This document shows positions 1-5,990 of a DNA stretch of 6,081 nt, in pieces. Position 1 is the stretch's first letter. Every line of letters begins with the position of its first letter. This DNA comes from Paludibacter sp. (lineage in GTDB: Bacteria; Bacteroidota; Bacteroidia; Bacteroidales; Paludibacteraceae): the NCBI GenBank assembly GCA_009787075.1, contig WRGS01000128.1, positions 1 through 6,081 of the forward strand, given 5' to 3'. The notes beneath the pieces were generated by a model that saw only the letters and a list, made by a program, of their open reading frames with translations, was not told where the DNA came from and ran no database searches. The position numbers and the translations under genes were made by a program.

Positions 1-225
1 ATCTCGGAAGATGAAAACATAACTGAACAGCAATACGATTATTATGTTGTAGTTTTTTGGGATACTTTCGGAGGCAGACAGAGCAAACGCTTGGTAAGCA
101 CTGTTCAAAACAATATAAAACTTACCGATGCAAAAGTTAAATCTCTGTTTGTAAATATTAACAATTATTTCTGCTATGAAGATAAAAAAATGTCATCTGG
201 GCGGCAAAAAAGTGAAAATAAATAA
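1..225 (+). CDS. C-terminal 74 residues of an unrecognised protein (5' truncated)
   Basis: Frame 1 is open from the window edge to a TAA at 223-225, giving 74 residues. The visible part alternates hydrophobic beta-like segments (YYVVVFWDTFGG near residues 14-25, then VKSLFVNINNYF) with a charged helix-like segment containing QSKRLVSTVQNN. It ends in a polar, lysine-rich tail. The strand-helix-strand order, with an aromatic 'FWD' after a hydrophobic strand, is loosely like the core of thioredoxin-fold proteins of Bacteroidota. No CxxC motif is visible, so this is only a suggestion. The gene converges on the exonuclease gene, whose stop lies 29 bases further on. I do not recognise the family. 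The frame is probably real because its composition is protein-like and its end fits the gene spacing. Confidence 0.6.
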   Translation: MSEDENITEQQYDYYVVVFWDTFGGRQSKRLVSTVQNNIKLTDAKVKSLFVNINNYFCYEDKKMSSGRQKSENK

Positions 226-244
226 TTTGCAAAAATCAACGTTA

Positions 245-266
245 AAAATTCTCATCAAAGAATTTT
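245..266 (-). terminator. Possible weak AT-rich terminator hairpin at the end of the exonuclease gene
   Basis: AAAATTC (245-251) and GAATTTT (260-266) form a perfect 7-bp inverted repeat with an 8-base loop that contains the exonuclease stop codon. On the minus strand the second arm runs into a short T run. The stem is nearly all A/T, so it would be weak. The site lies where two convergent genes meet, the usual place for a terminator. Confidence 0.2.
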
Positions 267-749
267 CATAGCAATTGCAGCACAGGCTTCTGCATCTGCA
301 AGGGCGTGATGATGATTTTGCAAATTGTAACCGCACGAAGCGGCAACAGTATGAAGTTGGTGATTCGGCAGCGTTTTTCCAAACTTTTTGCGCGAAGCGC
401 GGCAAGTGCAAAAAAATTGATAATCAGGATAATCCATTTGATAAACACGAAAAACGGCTTTCAGGCAGCCGCTATCGAAAGGGCTGTTATGCGCAATCAG
501 CGGCAAATCCTCAATTTTTGGTGCAATTTCCGACCAAACATCAGGGAAAATTGGCGAATTTTCCGTGTCAGCCATTGTTATTCCGTGAATTTTAGAGTTC
601 CAATACGAATACCATTCAGGTTCAGGGCGGATAAGCCGATAGAATTTTTCCACAATTTCGCCTTCCCGCACAATTACAACGCCAACGCTGCAAACGCTTG
701 ACAAACAATAATTTGCAGTTTCAAAATCTATAGCGGCAAAGTTAAGCAT
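255..749 (-). CDS. DnaQ-like 3'-5' exonuclease, DEDDh family, single domain
   Basis: This 164-residue protein is a stand-alone exonuclease domain of the RNase T/DnaQ superfamily. Such enzymes use two metal ions to remove nucleotides from the 3' end of DNA or RNA. All three catalytic motifs are visible: ExoI DFET with D8 and E10, ExoII HNSPFD with D92, and ExoIII HHALAD with H147 and D152. The histidine spacing marks the DEDDh subclass. An 'IHGIT' element at 54-58 is also typical of DnaQ-like proteins. There is no C-terminal BRCT domain, polymerase or GIY-YIG partner, so the protein is about the minimum size of the fold. The ATG at 747-749 is chosen because ExoI follows at the usual short distance. 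The gene diverges from trmD and converges with the gene at the left edge. Sequence alone cannot distinguish a replication-proofreading epsilon-like role from repair or RNA trimming. Confidence 0.9.
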   Translation of the reverse strand: MLNFAAIDFETANYCLSSVCSVGVVIVREGEIVEKFYRLIRPEPEWYSYWNSKIHGITMADTENSPIFPDVWSEIAPKIEDLPLIAHNSPFDSGCLKAVFRVYQMDYPDYQFFCTCRASRKKFGKTLPNHQLHTVAASCGYNLQNHHHALADAEACAAIAMKIL

Positions 750-838
750 TATTTATAAATTTAAAAATAGAATTTGAATTTTCTGTTTTTTAAAATTCAA
801 ACGCGAAATTACTGTTTTATTTTGGCATAATAAAATTG

Positions 839-864
839 ATTTTTATTTCGATAAAAATTTTTAT
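839..864. repeat. Nested AT-rich inverted repeats upstream of trmD
   Basis: ATTTTTAT (839-846), a TTCG spacer and ATAAAAAT (851-858) form a perfect 8-bp inverted repeat with a TTCG tetraloop. A further ATTTTTAT (857-864) follows immediately, so ATAAAAATTTTTAT (851-864) is itself a perfect 14-base palindrome. The middle arm can therefore pair with either neighbour. The site sits just upstream of the trmD promoter, in the spacer shared with the divergent exonuclease gene. It could be an operator, but such structures arise easily in DNA this AT-rich. Confidence 0.35.
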
Positions 865-871
865 TTTATAA

Positions 872-888
872 TAAATTTGCGAACTTTG
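872..888 (+). promoter_or_regulatory. Bacteroidota-type -7 promoter element(s) for trmD
   Basis: TAAATTTG at 872-879 is a perfect match to the TAnnTTTG -7 element of the Bacteroidota primary sigma factor. A second candidate, GAACTTTG at 881-888, matches except for its first base. It is followed by CAC, as is the promoter of the SGNH/MBOAT operon. Either would start transcription about 25-40 bases before the trmD ATG at 917. No convincing -33 TTTG element was found at the usual distance. Confidence 0.5.
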
Positions 889-916
889 CACTTTCAAAAA
901 TATTTCATAAAAAACG

Positions 917-1588
917 ATGAGAATTGATATAATTACAGCCGTTCCAGAATTGCTCGAAAGTCCTTTAAATCAGTCGATTGTAAAGCGTGCAAGAGATAAA
1001 AATCTTGTTGAAATTGTAGTTCATAATTTGCGCGATTATACAAACGACAAGCATCGCCGCGTTGATGATTACGCCTTTGGGTTTAGTGCGGGAATGGTGC
1101 TGCAAATTGAGCCTATTGACCGCGCAATTTCGGCTCTCAAAGCCGCTCGCAAGTACGATGAAGTGATTTACACTTCGCCTGACGGAGTTGTTTTCAATCA
1201 AAAAATTGCAAATACGCTTTCGCTGTGCGATAATCTGATTTTTCTTTGCGGACATTATAAGGGAATTGACCATCGCGTACGCGAACATCTGATTACCAAA
1301 GAGTTGAGCATTGGCGATTTTGTTCTCACAGGCGGCGAACTTCCTGCGGCGATAATGGTTGATGCGATTGTGCGGCTTATTCCGAGCGCAATTGGCGATG
1401 AGCAATCGGCGCTTTCCGATTCTTTTCAAGATAATTTGCTCGCACCGCCTGTTTATACTCGCCCTGCAACCTACAATGGCTGGACTGTGCCCGAAATTTT
1501 ACTTTCGGGGCATCAGGCAAAAATTGACGAGTGGAATCACGAGCAGGCTATTGAAAGAACAAAAATGTTAAGACCGGATTTGTTGTGA
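917..1588 (+). CDS. trmD: tRNA (guanine(37)-N1)-methyltransferase TrmD
   Basis: TrmD transfers a methyl group from S-adenosylmethionine to G37, next to the anticodon of tRNAs reading certain Leu, Pro and Arg codons, and so prevents +1 frameshifting. It acts as a cytoplasmic homodimer with the SPOUT trefoil-knot fold. The 223 residues start with the typical MRIDIIT strand. They contain the knot and cofactor segments LCGHYKGIDHRV (110-121) and SIGDFVLTGGELPA (131-144). The R153 and D168 region corresponds to the catalytic Arg and Asp of E. coli TrmD. YTRP (180-183) and VPEILLSGHQAKI (191-203) follow. The length is close to that expected for Bacteroidota and shorter than the E. coli enzyme of about 255 residues. 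The glycine-rich loop usually written GGGAGM reads GFSAGM here (55-60), an unusual substitution. The gene stands alone rather than in an rpsP-rimM-trmD-rplS cluster, behind its own TAnnTTTG promoter. No Shine-Dalgarno is seen. Confidence 0.97.
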   Translation: MRIDIITAVPELLESPLNQSIVKRARDKNLVEIVVHNLRDYTNDKHRRVDDYAFGFSAGMVLQIEPIDRAISALKAARKYDEVIYTSPDGVVFNQKIANTLSLCDNLIFLCGHYKGIDHRVREHLITKELSIGDFVLTGGELPAAIMVDAIVRLIPSAIGDEQSALSDSFQDNLLAPPVYTRPATYNGWTVPEILLSGHQAKIDEWNHEQAIERTKMLRPDLL

Positions 1589-1624
1589 AGCAGTTTTTTA
1601 AAAATTTATAGAAACTCATAAAAA

Positions 1625-1657
1625 CGTCATTGCGAGGGCGATAGCCCGAAGCAATCC
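1625..1657. repeat. GC-rich palindromic repeat element (CGTCATTGCG...GCAATCC type)
   Basis: The 33-base unit begins CGTCATTGCGAGG and ends GAAGCAATCC. Outer arms ATTGC (1629-1633) and GCAAT (1651-1655) flank inner arms GGGC (1636-1639) and GCCC (1644-1647) around a GATA loop. GA and GAA internal-loop bases separate the arms and could form tandem G-A pairs. It is much richer in GC than its surroundings. From general knowledge, CGTCATTGCGAGG...AAGCAATCC sequences are common dispersed intergenic repeats in many bacterial genomes; only one copy lies in this window. Read on the minus strand it is fully open and extends the neighbouring lipoprotein remnant with the peptide WIASGYRPRNDV. Confidence 0.75.
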
Positions 1658-1880
1658 ATTGAAAATCAATATTATGGATATCCATGTTATCATTGGAATC
1701 AACATAATTTATCCACCAAAATGTTCCTTCGGTTGTAATTGTAATAGTACCACCCTCTGCATTAAAAGTATATTTTTTTAATGAAAGTTTTATATCATCA
1801 CGGGAGCACATTCCTATGGGTGCTTTTATATCACAACTCAAAAACGAAAACAAAACTACTATAAATATTAACTTTTACAT
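1658..1880 (-). pseudogene. Remnant of a small lipoprotein gene with a BACON-like N-terminal segment
   Basis: Minus-strand translation from 1880 reads ATG TAA and then KLIFIVVLFSFLSCD, a complete lipoprotein signal peptide with the lipobox FLSC except for the stop at codon 2. The following text includes LSLKKYTFNAEGGTITITTEG and TFWWINYV. This resembles the first strands of BACON-type beta-sandwich domains in Bacteroidota surface lipoproteins (aromatic, GGT, alternating T/I, then a Trp pair). One A-to-T change (AAA to TAA) explains the break. So does loss of one A from an A run, which would restore a frame starting at the ATG of 1892-1894 (MDIKLCKK before the same hydrophobic stretch). The only later start is a TTG at 1853, which would leave just six residues before the lipobox Cys. 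After about 73 codons the frame enters the palindromic repeat and then drifts to a stop at 1548, inside trmD. I infer a dead 5' fragment; the domain name is tentative. Confidence 0.6.
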
Positions 1881-1932
1881 AATTTAATATCCATTGTATT
1901 AAAAATTATAATATTCAATTTATTTTAAAATA

Positions 1933-1940
1933 CAAAATTA
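1933..1940 (-). promoter_or_regulatory. TAnnTTTG element upstream of the lipoprotein remnant
   Basis: Minus-strand TAATTTTG (1940 down to 1933) matches the TAnnTTTG -7 consensus exactly and lies 52 bases before the disrupted ATG at 1880. It may be the surviving promoter of the pseudogene. The sequence is AT-rich, so a chance match is possible, and no -33 element is evident. Confidence 0.35.
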
Positions 1941-2040
1941 TATCAAGTTTTATTGTTAGCATAATTGTATGTTGTTTAACATAAAAACTTAATGCAAACG
2001 ATTTCAGAAGTCTTTGTTTTTCTATCTTATTTTATCTTTT

Positions 2041-3546
2041 TTAAAATTGAAAATAAATAAACGGCTGTACGTCGCCCGATTTGATTTGGACAATGAAATA
2101 GATTAATACAACCATTGCGGCGGCTTTTGCAAGCAACGGTAAAGTCAAAAACTGCCTTTTAACATAATTTTCAATCCGTAATGGCATAAAATGCAGCAAA
2201 TAACCGATAAAAATCAGTATAAAAACCAATTTATATCCCATAATCACTTGCGGTAAAATATGAAACTGCATATCGGTGAAAATTTGCGACAAAACAGTTT
2301 TGCAAGCATCTAATGTTGGATTTCGGAAAAATATCCATGCCAGCATTACAAAATGAAAAGTTATCAGTACGCCACCCCAGTGCTGCCAACTGTGCGTAGA
2401 AGATACTGCATTTTTATTTTTATGAAAAACAGACATAAAATATTTATGCACGGCAAGCCCTATTCCGTGCAGCCCGCCCCAAATAACAAAATTCCAACTT
2501 GCGCCGTGCCATAGCCCGCCTATTAGCATAGTTATAAACAAATTAACATCAGTACGAATTTTACCTTTGCGGTTGCCGCCGAGAGAAATATAGAGATAAT
2601 CGCGCAACCAGGACGAGAGCGAAATATGCCAACGCCGCCAAAATTCTGTAACATTAGCCGATTTGTATGGAGAATCAAAATTGATATTAAAGTGGAAACC
2701 CAACAACAAAGCAATTCCTATTGCCATATCGCTGTAGCCCGAAAAATCGCAATAAATTTGAAGTCCGTAGCCATACACGCCTAAAAGATTTTCAATGCCT
2801 GAATACAGCGAAGGATTGTCGAAAATTCTATCTACAAAATTAACGCCGATATAATCGGAAATAATTGCTTTTTTAAACAATCCGCAAATAATCAGATAAA
2901 TGCCCATGCCAATCATTTCATTAGTAATTTGCAGCGGTTTGCGGATTTGCGGAATAAAATCGCGCGCCCGAACAATAGGACCTGCCACTAACTGCGGAAA
3001 AAATGAAACAAAAAAAGCATAATCAAGAATTTTATTAAGCGGTTCAATATTTCGGCGATAAACATCAATGGTGTAACTCAACGACTGGAAAGTAAAAAAC
3101 GAAATTCCTACAGGAAGAAAAATATCCGTTGGTTGAAAATTACCGCCAATGATAGAGGAAATAGTCGTTCCAAAAAAATTGAAATATTTGAAATATGCAA
3201 GCATACCAATCCCTATGCTTATGCTTATGATTACTAACAGTTTGCGCAGAGATTCCGACTTTGCCTTATGAATTGCCTGCCCAAGAAAAAAATCACAGAG
3301 AGTAACTATTATCAGTAATATAAAATATATTCCGCTGCTTTTGTAGTAAAAAAAATAGGAAAACAAAATGACAAAAATAACTCGCGGAGTAAAACGGTTT
3401 TTTAATGCTGTGTAGGCAATGATAAAGGCTAAAAACAGAAACAGAAACAAACCGCTGTTGAAAAGCATCGGCTCGCTTGGATTGTATGAAAACAGCGATT
3501 TAAGTTTTTCAAAATCCAAACCAAAAAAAATTAATAAATTATTCAT
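2041..3546 (-). CDS. MBOAT family membrane O-acyltransferase (AlgI/PatA/DltB-like)
   Basis: This 501-residue polytopic inner-membrane protein has roughly ten or more hydrophobic segments and the full signature of the AlgI branch of MBOAT enzymes. These move acyl groups, usually acetyl, across the membrane for attachment to glycans on the far side. Visible motifs are PVGISFFTFQSLSYTIDVYRR (145-165), QLVAGPIVRA (185-194), CDFSGYSDMAIG (266-277), FWRRWHISLSSWLRDYLYI (302-320) with conserved H307, and GGLWHGASWNFVIWGGLHG (343-361) with the probable catalytic H347. The C terminus ends in PFIYFQF, typical of the family. The length is normal and no essential motif is missing. Its ATG (3544-3546) lies inside the end of the preceding SGNH gene, an 8-base overlap (ATGAATAA) that suggests translational coupling. 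It is the last gene of the operon. The acceptor could be an exopolysaccharide, peptidoglycan or another envelope glycan; the sequence does not say which. Confidence 0.95.
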   Translation of the reverse strand: MNNLLIFFGLDFEKLKSLFSYNPSEPMLFNSGLFLFLFLAFIIAYTALKNRFTPRVIFVILFSYFFYYKSSGIYFILLIIVTLCDFFLGQAIHKAKSESLRKLLVIISISIGIGMLAYFKYFNFFGTTISSIIGGNFQPTDIFLPVGISFFTFQSLSYTIDVYRRNIEPLNKILDYAFFVSFFPQLVAGPIVRARDFIPQIRKPLQITNEMIGMGIYLIICGLFKKAIISDYIGVNFVDRIFDNPSLYSGIENLLGVYGYGLQIYCDFSGYSDMAIGIALLLGFHFNINFDSPYKSANVTEFWRRWHISLSSWLRDYLYISLGGNRKGKIRTDVNLFITMLIGGLWHGASWNFVIWGGLHGIGLAVHKYFMSVFHKNKNAVSSTHSWQHWGGVLITFHFVMLAWIFFRNPTLDACKTVLSQIFTDMQFHILPQVIMGYKLVFILIFIGYLLHFMPLRIENYVKRQFLTLPLLAKAAAMVVLIYFIVQIKSGDVQPFIYFQF

Positions 3547-4513
3547 TTTTACTCAATATATAATCGTTATAAGCCTTCATCAACGCTTGGTAAAGCAGAT
3601 TGCCCTGAAACGCATAGCCTGCGGCAGTGAAATGCACTTTATCTTTTCGAAAATAATCGCTGTTAAGCCAGTTTCGGCAGGCATATCTTTCGCCTCCTAC
3701 AATGTTGAACATATCCCAGCAGGCTTGGTTGTGAGTAGCGGCAAATTGCTTTATTGCAAATGCCGACCGTTTAATATTTTCGTTTTCCTTTACAGAAGCC
3801 ACTGTGCTGTAGGTGCGTTTATACTTGCGGAATGTGCGATATGTTGTTTTATACGCGCCCGGCGGCGTTGTGTATAGAACAGGCACATCGGGACAAAAAT
3901 TTTTCAATGCAGAAAAAAGAATTTCCATCATTTGATTGTGGTTAGTAAAAGAATAATATTTACCGAATGCCTCGTTTGTTCCAAGTGAAACGATAATCAA
4001 ATCTGGTTTAAGTTGTTGAATTGCATTAAGATATTGAACGTTTAGAAAATTTTCACTTGTCGCGCCGTTAATTCCGATGCAATGGCAAATAACCCCCGAC
4101 GAGCCGTTTTCTTCCAAAATTCCTTCCGATTTATAACCTGAAAAACAGTTTGCGGCAGCATTGCCAAAATTTTCAATCAGGCGTGCATTCATCGCAGGAG
4201 TAAATTCATGGCTTCGTATATGAGAATCGCCGATTTGAACAATGCGCACCACATTTTGTACCGTATCTGCGGAATTGCCGAGCATCGAAAGTTTTTCAAA
4301 AAAAGAATTTAAACAGTGAGTCGAATCCTGTATTACATTGGGTTTTGTGCCAATAAACGAAGAGGGAAATATATTTTCAACTATAATTGTTTTGGATTCA
4401 TTTTTTTTGAAATTGCCCAAATCCGATTGCGGCAATAAAAATCCCACACAAATCCAAACAAAGATTTGCAGAAAAAAAATGATTTTTATTTTTTTTACAA
4501 AAAATGATTTCAT
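3539..4513 (-). CDS. Membrane-anchored SGNH/GDSL-type hydrolase or O-acyltransferase
   Basis: This 324-residue protein has one N-terminal hydrophobic segment (about 11-28) after a Lys-rich start, giving a signal anchor or signal peptide with the rest in the periplasm. The SGNH catalytic blocks are all present: block I IGDSHIRS with nucleophile S97, block II G150 in GINGATS, block III GTNE (178-181) with N180, and block V DKVHF with D291 and H294. Esterases and acyltransferases share this fold. Its partner MBOAT makes acyl transfer to, or removal from, a glycan the likely job, as with PatB, AlgJ/AlgX or Ape1 in better-known systems. Seven cysteines (67, 123, 143, 145, 207, 265, 279) lie in the predicted periplasmic part, so disulfides are possible. 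A WDMFNIVGG segment (266-274) precedes block V and resembles FWNLIDVMALDGG in the other SGNH protein. The start lies 3 bases after the upstream stop; the end overlaps the MBOAT gene by 8 bases. Confidence 0.92.
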   Translation of the reverse strand: MKSFFVKKIKIIFFLQIFVWICVGFLLPQSDLGNFKKNESKTIIVENIFPSSFIGTKPNVIQDSTHCLNSFFEKLSMLGNSADTVQNVVRIVQIGDSHIRSHEFTPAMNARLIENFGNAAANCFSGYKSEGILEENGSSGVICHCIGINGATSENFLNVQYLNAIQQLKPDLIIVSLGTNEAFGKYYSFTNHNQMMEILFSALKNFCPDVPVLYTTPPGAYKTTYRTFRKYKRTYSTVASVKENENIKRSAFAIKQFAATHNQACWDMFNIVGGERYACRNWLNSDYFRKDKVHFTAAGYAFQGNLLYQALMKAYNDYILSKNE

Positions 4514-4516
4514 ATT

Positions 4517-5866
4517 CTAATGTTTTCTTTTTTGATTTTCGAGATATTTTTCTTTTTCATATTCAATGGTTTCAAATAAATGCAATGCTATTAACTCTCC
4601 GCCGCGTTTATTGATGTGCGTATAATCCAAATTCGCTTTCGGCGGTTTAGATTTTACATACTCAGCCATTCCACCATCAAGAGCCATAACATCTATTAAA
4701 TTCCAAAAAGCGATGCCGCATTCAGCTGCTATCGCCTGCTGCGTAACCAGCAAATTTTTTACGCCTTGCATTGTTGTCATTTCGCCGTTGAGTTTTTCGT
4801 CTCTGTCGCCAACGCTCACCAGCAGCAAATCGCTGTTGGGCAAGTTTTTTTGCAAATAATTTATTACATTCGCCATTCTTTTTTTGTAATAATCGTATTT
4901 GTTGCCCGTTTTGGTAGCGACATTCAAACCATATTGCAAAATTATTAAATCGTAACTTCGCAGTTTGTCAAAATCCTGCAAAGTTTTTTCGGGAACTGAT
5001 TTTAATGTTTCGCCCGATACTCCCCTAAGAGAATAATTATCAACAATTATCCCCTTGTCTTTATCGTCGAGCGTTACGCCGAAAAAAACCGTATTTATGC
5101 CTGGATTATCAATTGTAATTTTTATATGACCAATGTTTCCAAAAACAGAAACTTTTTGAATATCAGGGCTGCCTATTGCTGTGTGTTGTTCCTGTTTTTG
5201 CCGATTGATTGCTGTTGTAAATTTCAGGTTGCCATTGGTAATAAAATAAAATGAGGCTTCGGTACAGGTATCAGTCTGTTTTCCGTAATCTAAACGAGAT
5301 GAAAATGTAGCTGTAGAATTTATTTTTGGTATAAAATAATAACCCGAAATTCCCTGTTTATTTCTATCAAAAACTTTATCGGTAAGGCAATATTCGTCCC
5401 AACCGTTAGCAGAAGTAAGCACAGTAGTTCTAAAACCTGCGGTAATGCAATTTATTGGAACAAAACCTACTCCGTTGCCTCCGTATTTTTCCTGAAACAA
5501 ATAACGCAATGAACCAGTAAGCAAATCGCCTTCAATAAACGAATCGCCAAAATAGGCTATTTTAACTTGTTTTTTTGACAACAGAGCATCGTAAAAACGA
5601 TTGAGCGCATTGTGAGATGCTGAAAAATCTTCAAAACAAACCATACCACTTTTGCATGCATCAACAACTTCAGGTTTCAACAGAATATCCGCCGAATCGG
5701 CATCAGCAATATTTTTGTTTTTGCGAATATCGGCGAAAACATCTACTTTTTTAAATTCAAATCTGCCCAATTTAAAATCGGGAATAAGCAAAAGCAGCAA
5801 TGAGCCCACAACAACAGCCGCAACAAAACACAACACATTATTTATTTTATTATTATTATCAGGCAT
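4517..5866 (-). CDS. Membrane-anchored SGNH-family protein with a large insertion, first gene of the O-acylation operon
   Basis: From the preferred ATG at 5864-5866 the protein has 449 residues; an in-frame ATG at 5909-5911 would add 15 (464). I prefer the shorter form because a TAnnTTTG promoter lies between the two ATGs and because it gives a conventional N terminus, MPDNNNKINN followed by one membrane segment. In 464-residue numbering that segment is about 26-44. Block I is YFGDSFIEGDLLTG with S124. Block II is probably the glycine of SLRGVSGET (294-302). Block III is QYGLN with N330, rather than GTN. Block V is DYTH with D429 and H432. Some 170 residues separate blocks I and II. This stretch is rich in beta-like segments (YYFIPKINSTATFSS, VSVFGNIGHIKITI) and is probably an inserted beta-sandwich, perhaps binding glycan. 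GGNGVGFVPINCITAGFR (144-161) resembles a signature I associate with Bacteroidota SGNH proteins encoded beside MBOAT genes. It probably acts in the periplasm with the MBOAT as an acyltransferase or esterase. The stop lies 3 bases before the next gene. Confidence 0.9.
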   Translation of the reverse strand: MPDNNNKINNVLCFVAAVVVGSLLLLLIPDFKLGRFEFKKVDVFADIRKNKNIADADSADILLKPEVVDACKSGMVCFEDFSASHNALNRFYDALLSKKQVKIAYFGDSFIEGDLLTGSLRYLFQEKYGGNGVGFVPINCITAGFRTTVLTSANGWDEYCLTDKVFDRNKQGISGYYFIPKINSTATFSSRLDYGKQTDTCTEASFYFITNGNLKFTTAINRQKQEQHTAIGSPDIQKVSVFGNIGHIKITIDNPGINTVFFGVTLDDKDKGIIVDNYSLRGVSGETLKSVPEKTLQDFDKLRSYDLIILQYGLNVATKTGNKYDYYKKRMANVINYLQKNLPNSDLLLVSVGDRDEKLNGEMTTMQGVKNLLVTQQAIAAECGIAFWNLIDVMALDGGMAEYVKSKPPKANLDYTHINKRGGELIALHLFETIEYEKEKYLENQKRKH

Positions 5867-5888
5867 TATAAAATTTAAAAAAAACGTG

Positions 5889-5896
5889 CAAAAGTA
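5889..5896 (-). promoter_or_regulatory. Bacteroidota -7 promoter element of the SGNH-SGNH-MBOAT operon
   Basis: Minus-strand TACTTTTG (5896 down to 5889), followed by CAC, is an exact TAnnTTTG match and closely resembles strong Bacteroidota promoters. Transcription would start around 5880-5884, leaving a leader of about 15 bases before the ATG at 5866. It lies downstream of the alternative ATG at 5911, so that start would not be on this transcript. A TTTG (5928-5925) exists upstream but its 28-base spacing is longer than usual for a -33 element. Confidence 0.6.
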
Positions 5897-5914
5897 CACA
5901 AAATTTTTCATACG

Positions 5915-5946
5915 GGATATTGCACAAACGAGGCGTTAAAATATCC
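5915..5946. repeat. Inverted repeat GGATATT-N18-AATATCC upstream of the operon promoter
   Basis: GGATATT (5915-5921) and AATATCC (5940-5946) are perfect 7-bp arms separated by 18 bases. The element begins about 18 bases upstream of the -7 element, where an activator or repressor could act. It may be a regulatory operator, but no regulator gene is in the window and the match may be chance. Confidence 0.3.
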
Positions 5947-5978
5947 AATTTGTAAAACAGTTGGTATTTTACTTTTTA

Positions 5979-5990
5979 TTTAACGTTAAA
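5979..5990. repeat. Perfect 12-base palindrome TTTAACGTTAAA
   Basis: TTTAAC/GTTAAA is a perfect dyad in the spacer upstream of the operon. Its right half extends to CGTTAAAATTTC (5984-5995), which recurs with one change as CGTTAAAATATC at 5934-5945, exactly 50 bases away. Two related sites 50 bases apart in one intergenic region suggest a protein-binding site, although AT-rich DNA makes short palindromes common. Confidence 0.3.

Noticed and set aside
275..701. Two plus-strand open frames (about 106 and 131 codons) opposite the exonuclease gene
   Set aside because: They overlap a gene with all DEDDh catalytic motifs, look low-complexity and basic, and have no supporting promoter or neighbours.
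965..1429. 154-codon open frame antisense to trmD
   Set aside because: It lies entirely within trmD on the opposite strand, has no recognisable motif and an unnatural composition; trmD is certain.
1589..1615. Rho-independent terminator after trmD (TTTTTTAAAAATTT)
   Set aside because: It is an A/T run with no stable GC-containing stem followed by a T tract. The nearest real hairpin is the repeat at 1625-1657, which has no T tract.
1548..1853. Treating the TTG-initiated 101-codon minus-strand frame as an intact gene
   Set aside because: The TTG start cuts off most of the signal peptide, the 3' half is repeat sequence and antisense trmD, and an in-frame stop directly follows the natural ATG.
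1881..2040. Possible operon terminator or small RNA downstream of the MBOAT gene
   Set aside because: Only short, imperfect dyads (such as CATA-ATTG-TATG) were found; nothing convincing on either strand.
3419..3877. 152-codon plus-strand frame across the SGNH/MBOAT junction
   Set aside because: It is a shadow of two well-supported genes; its translation shows no coherent domain.
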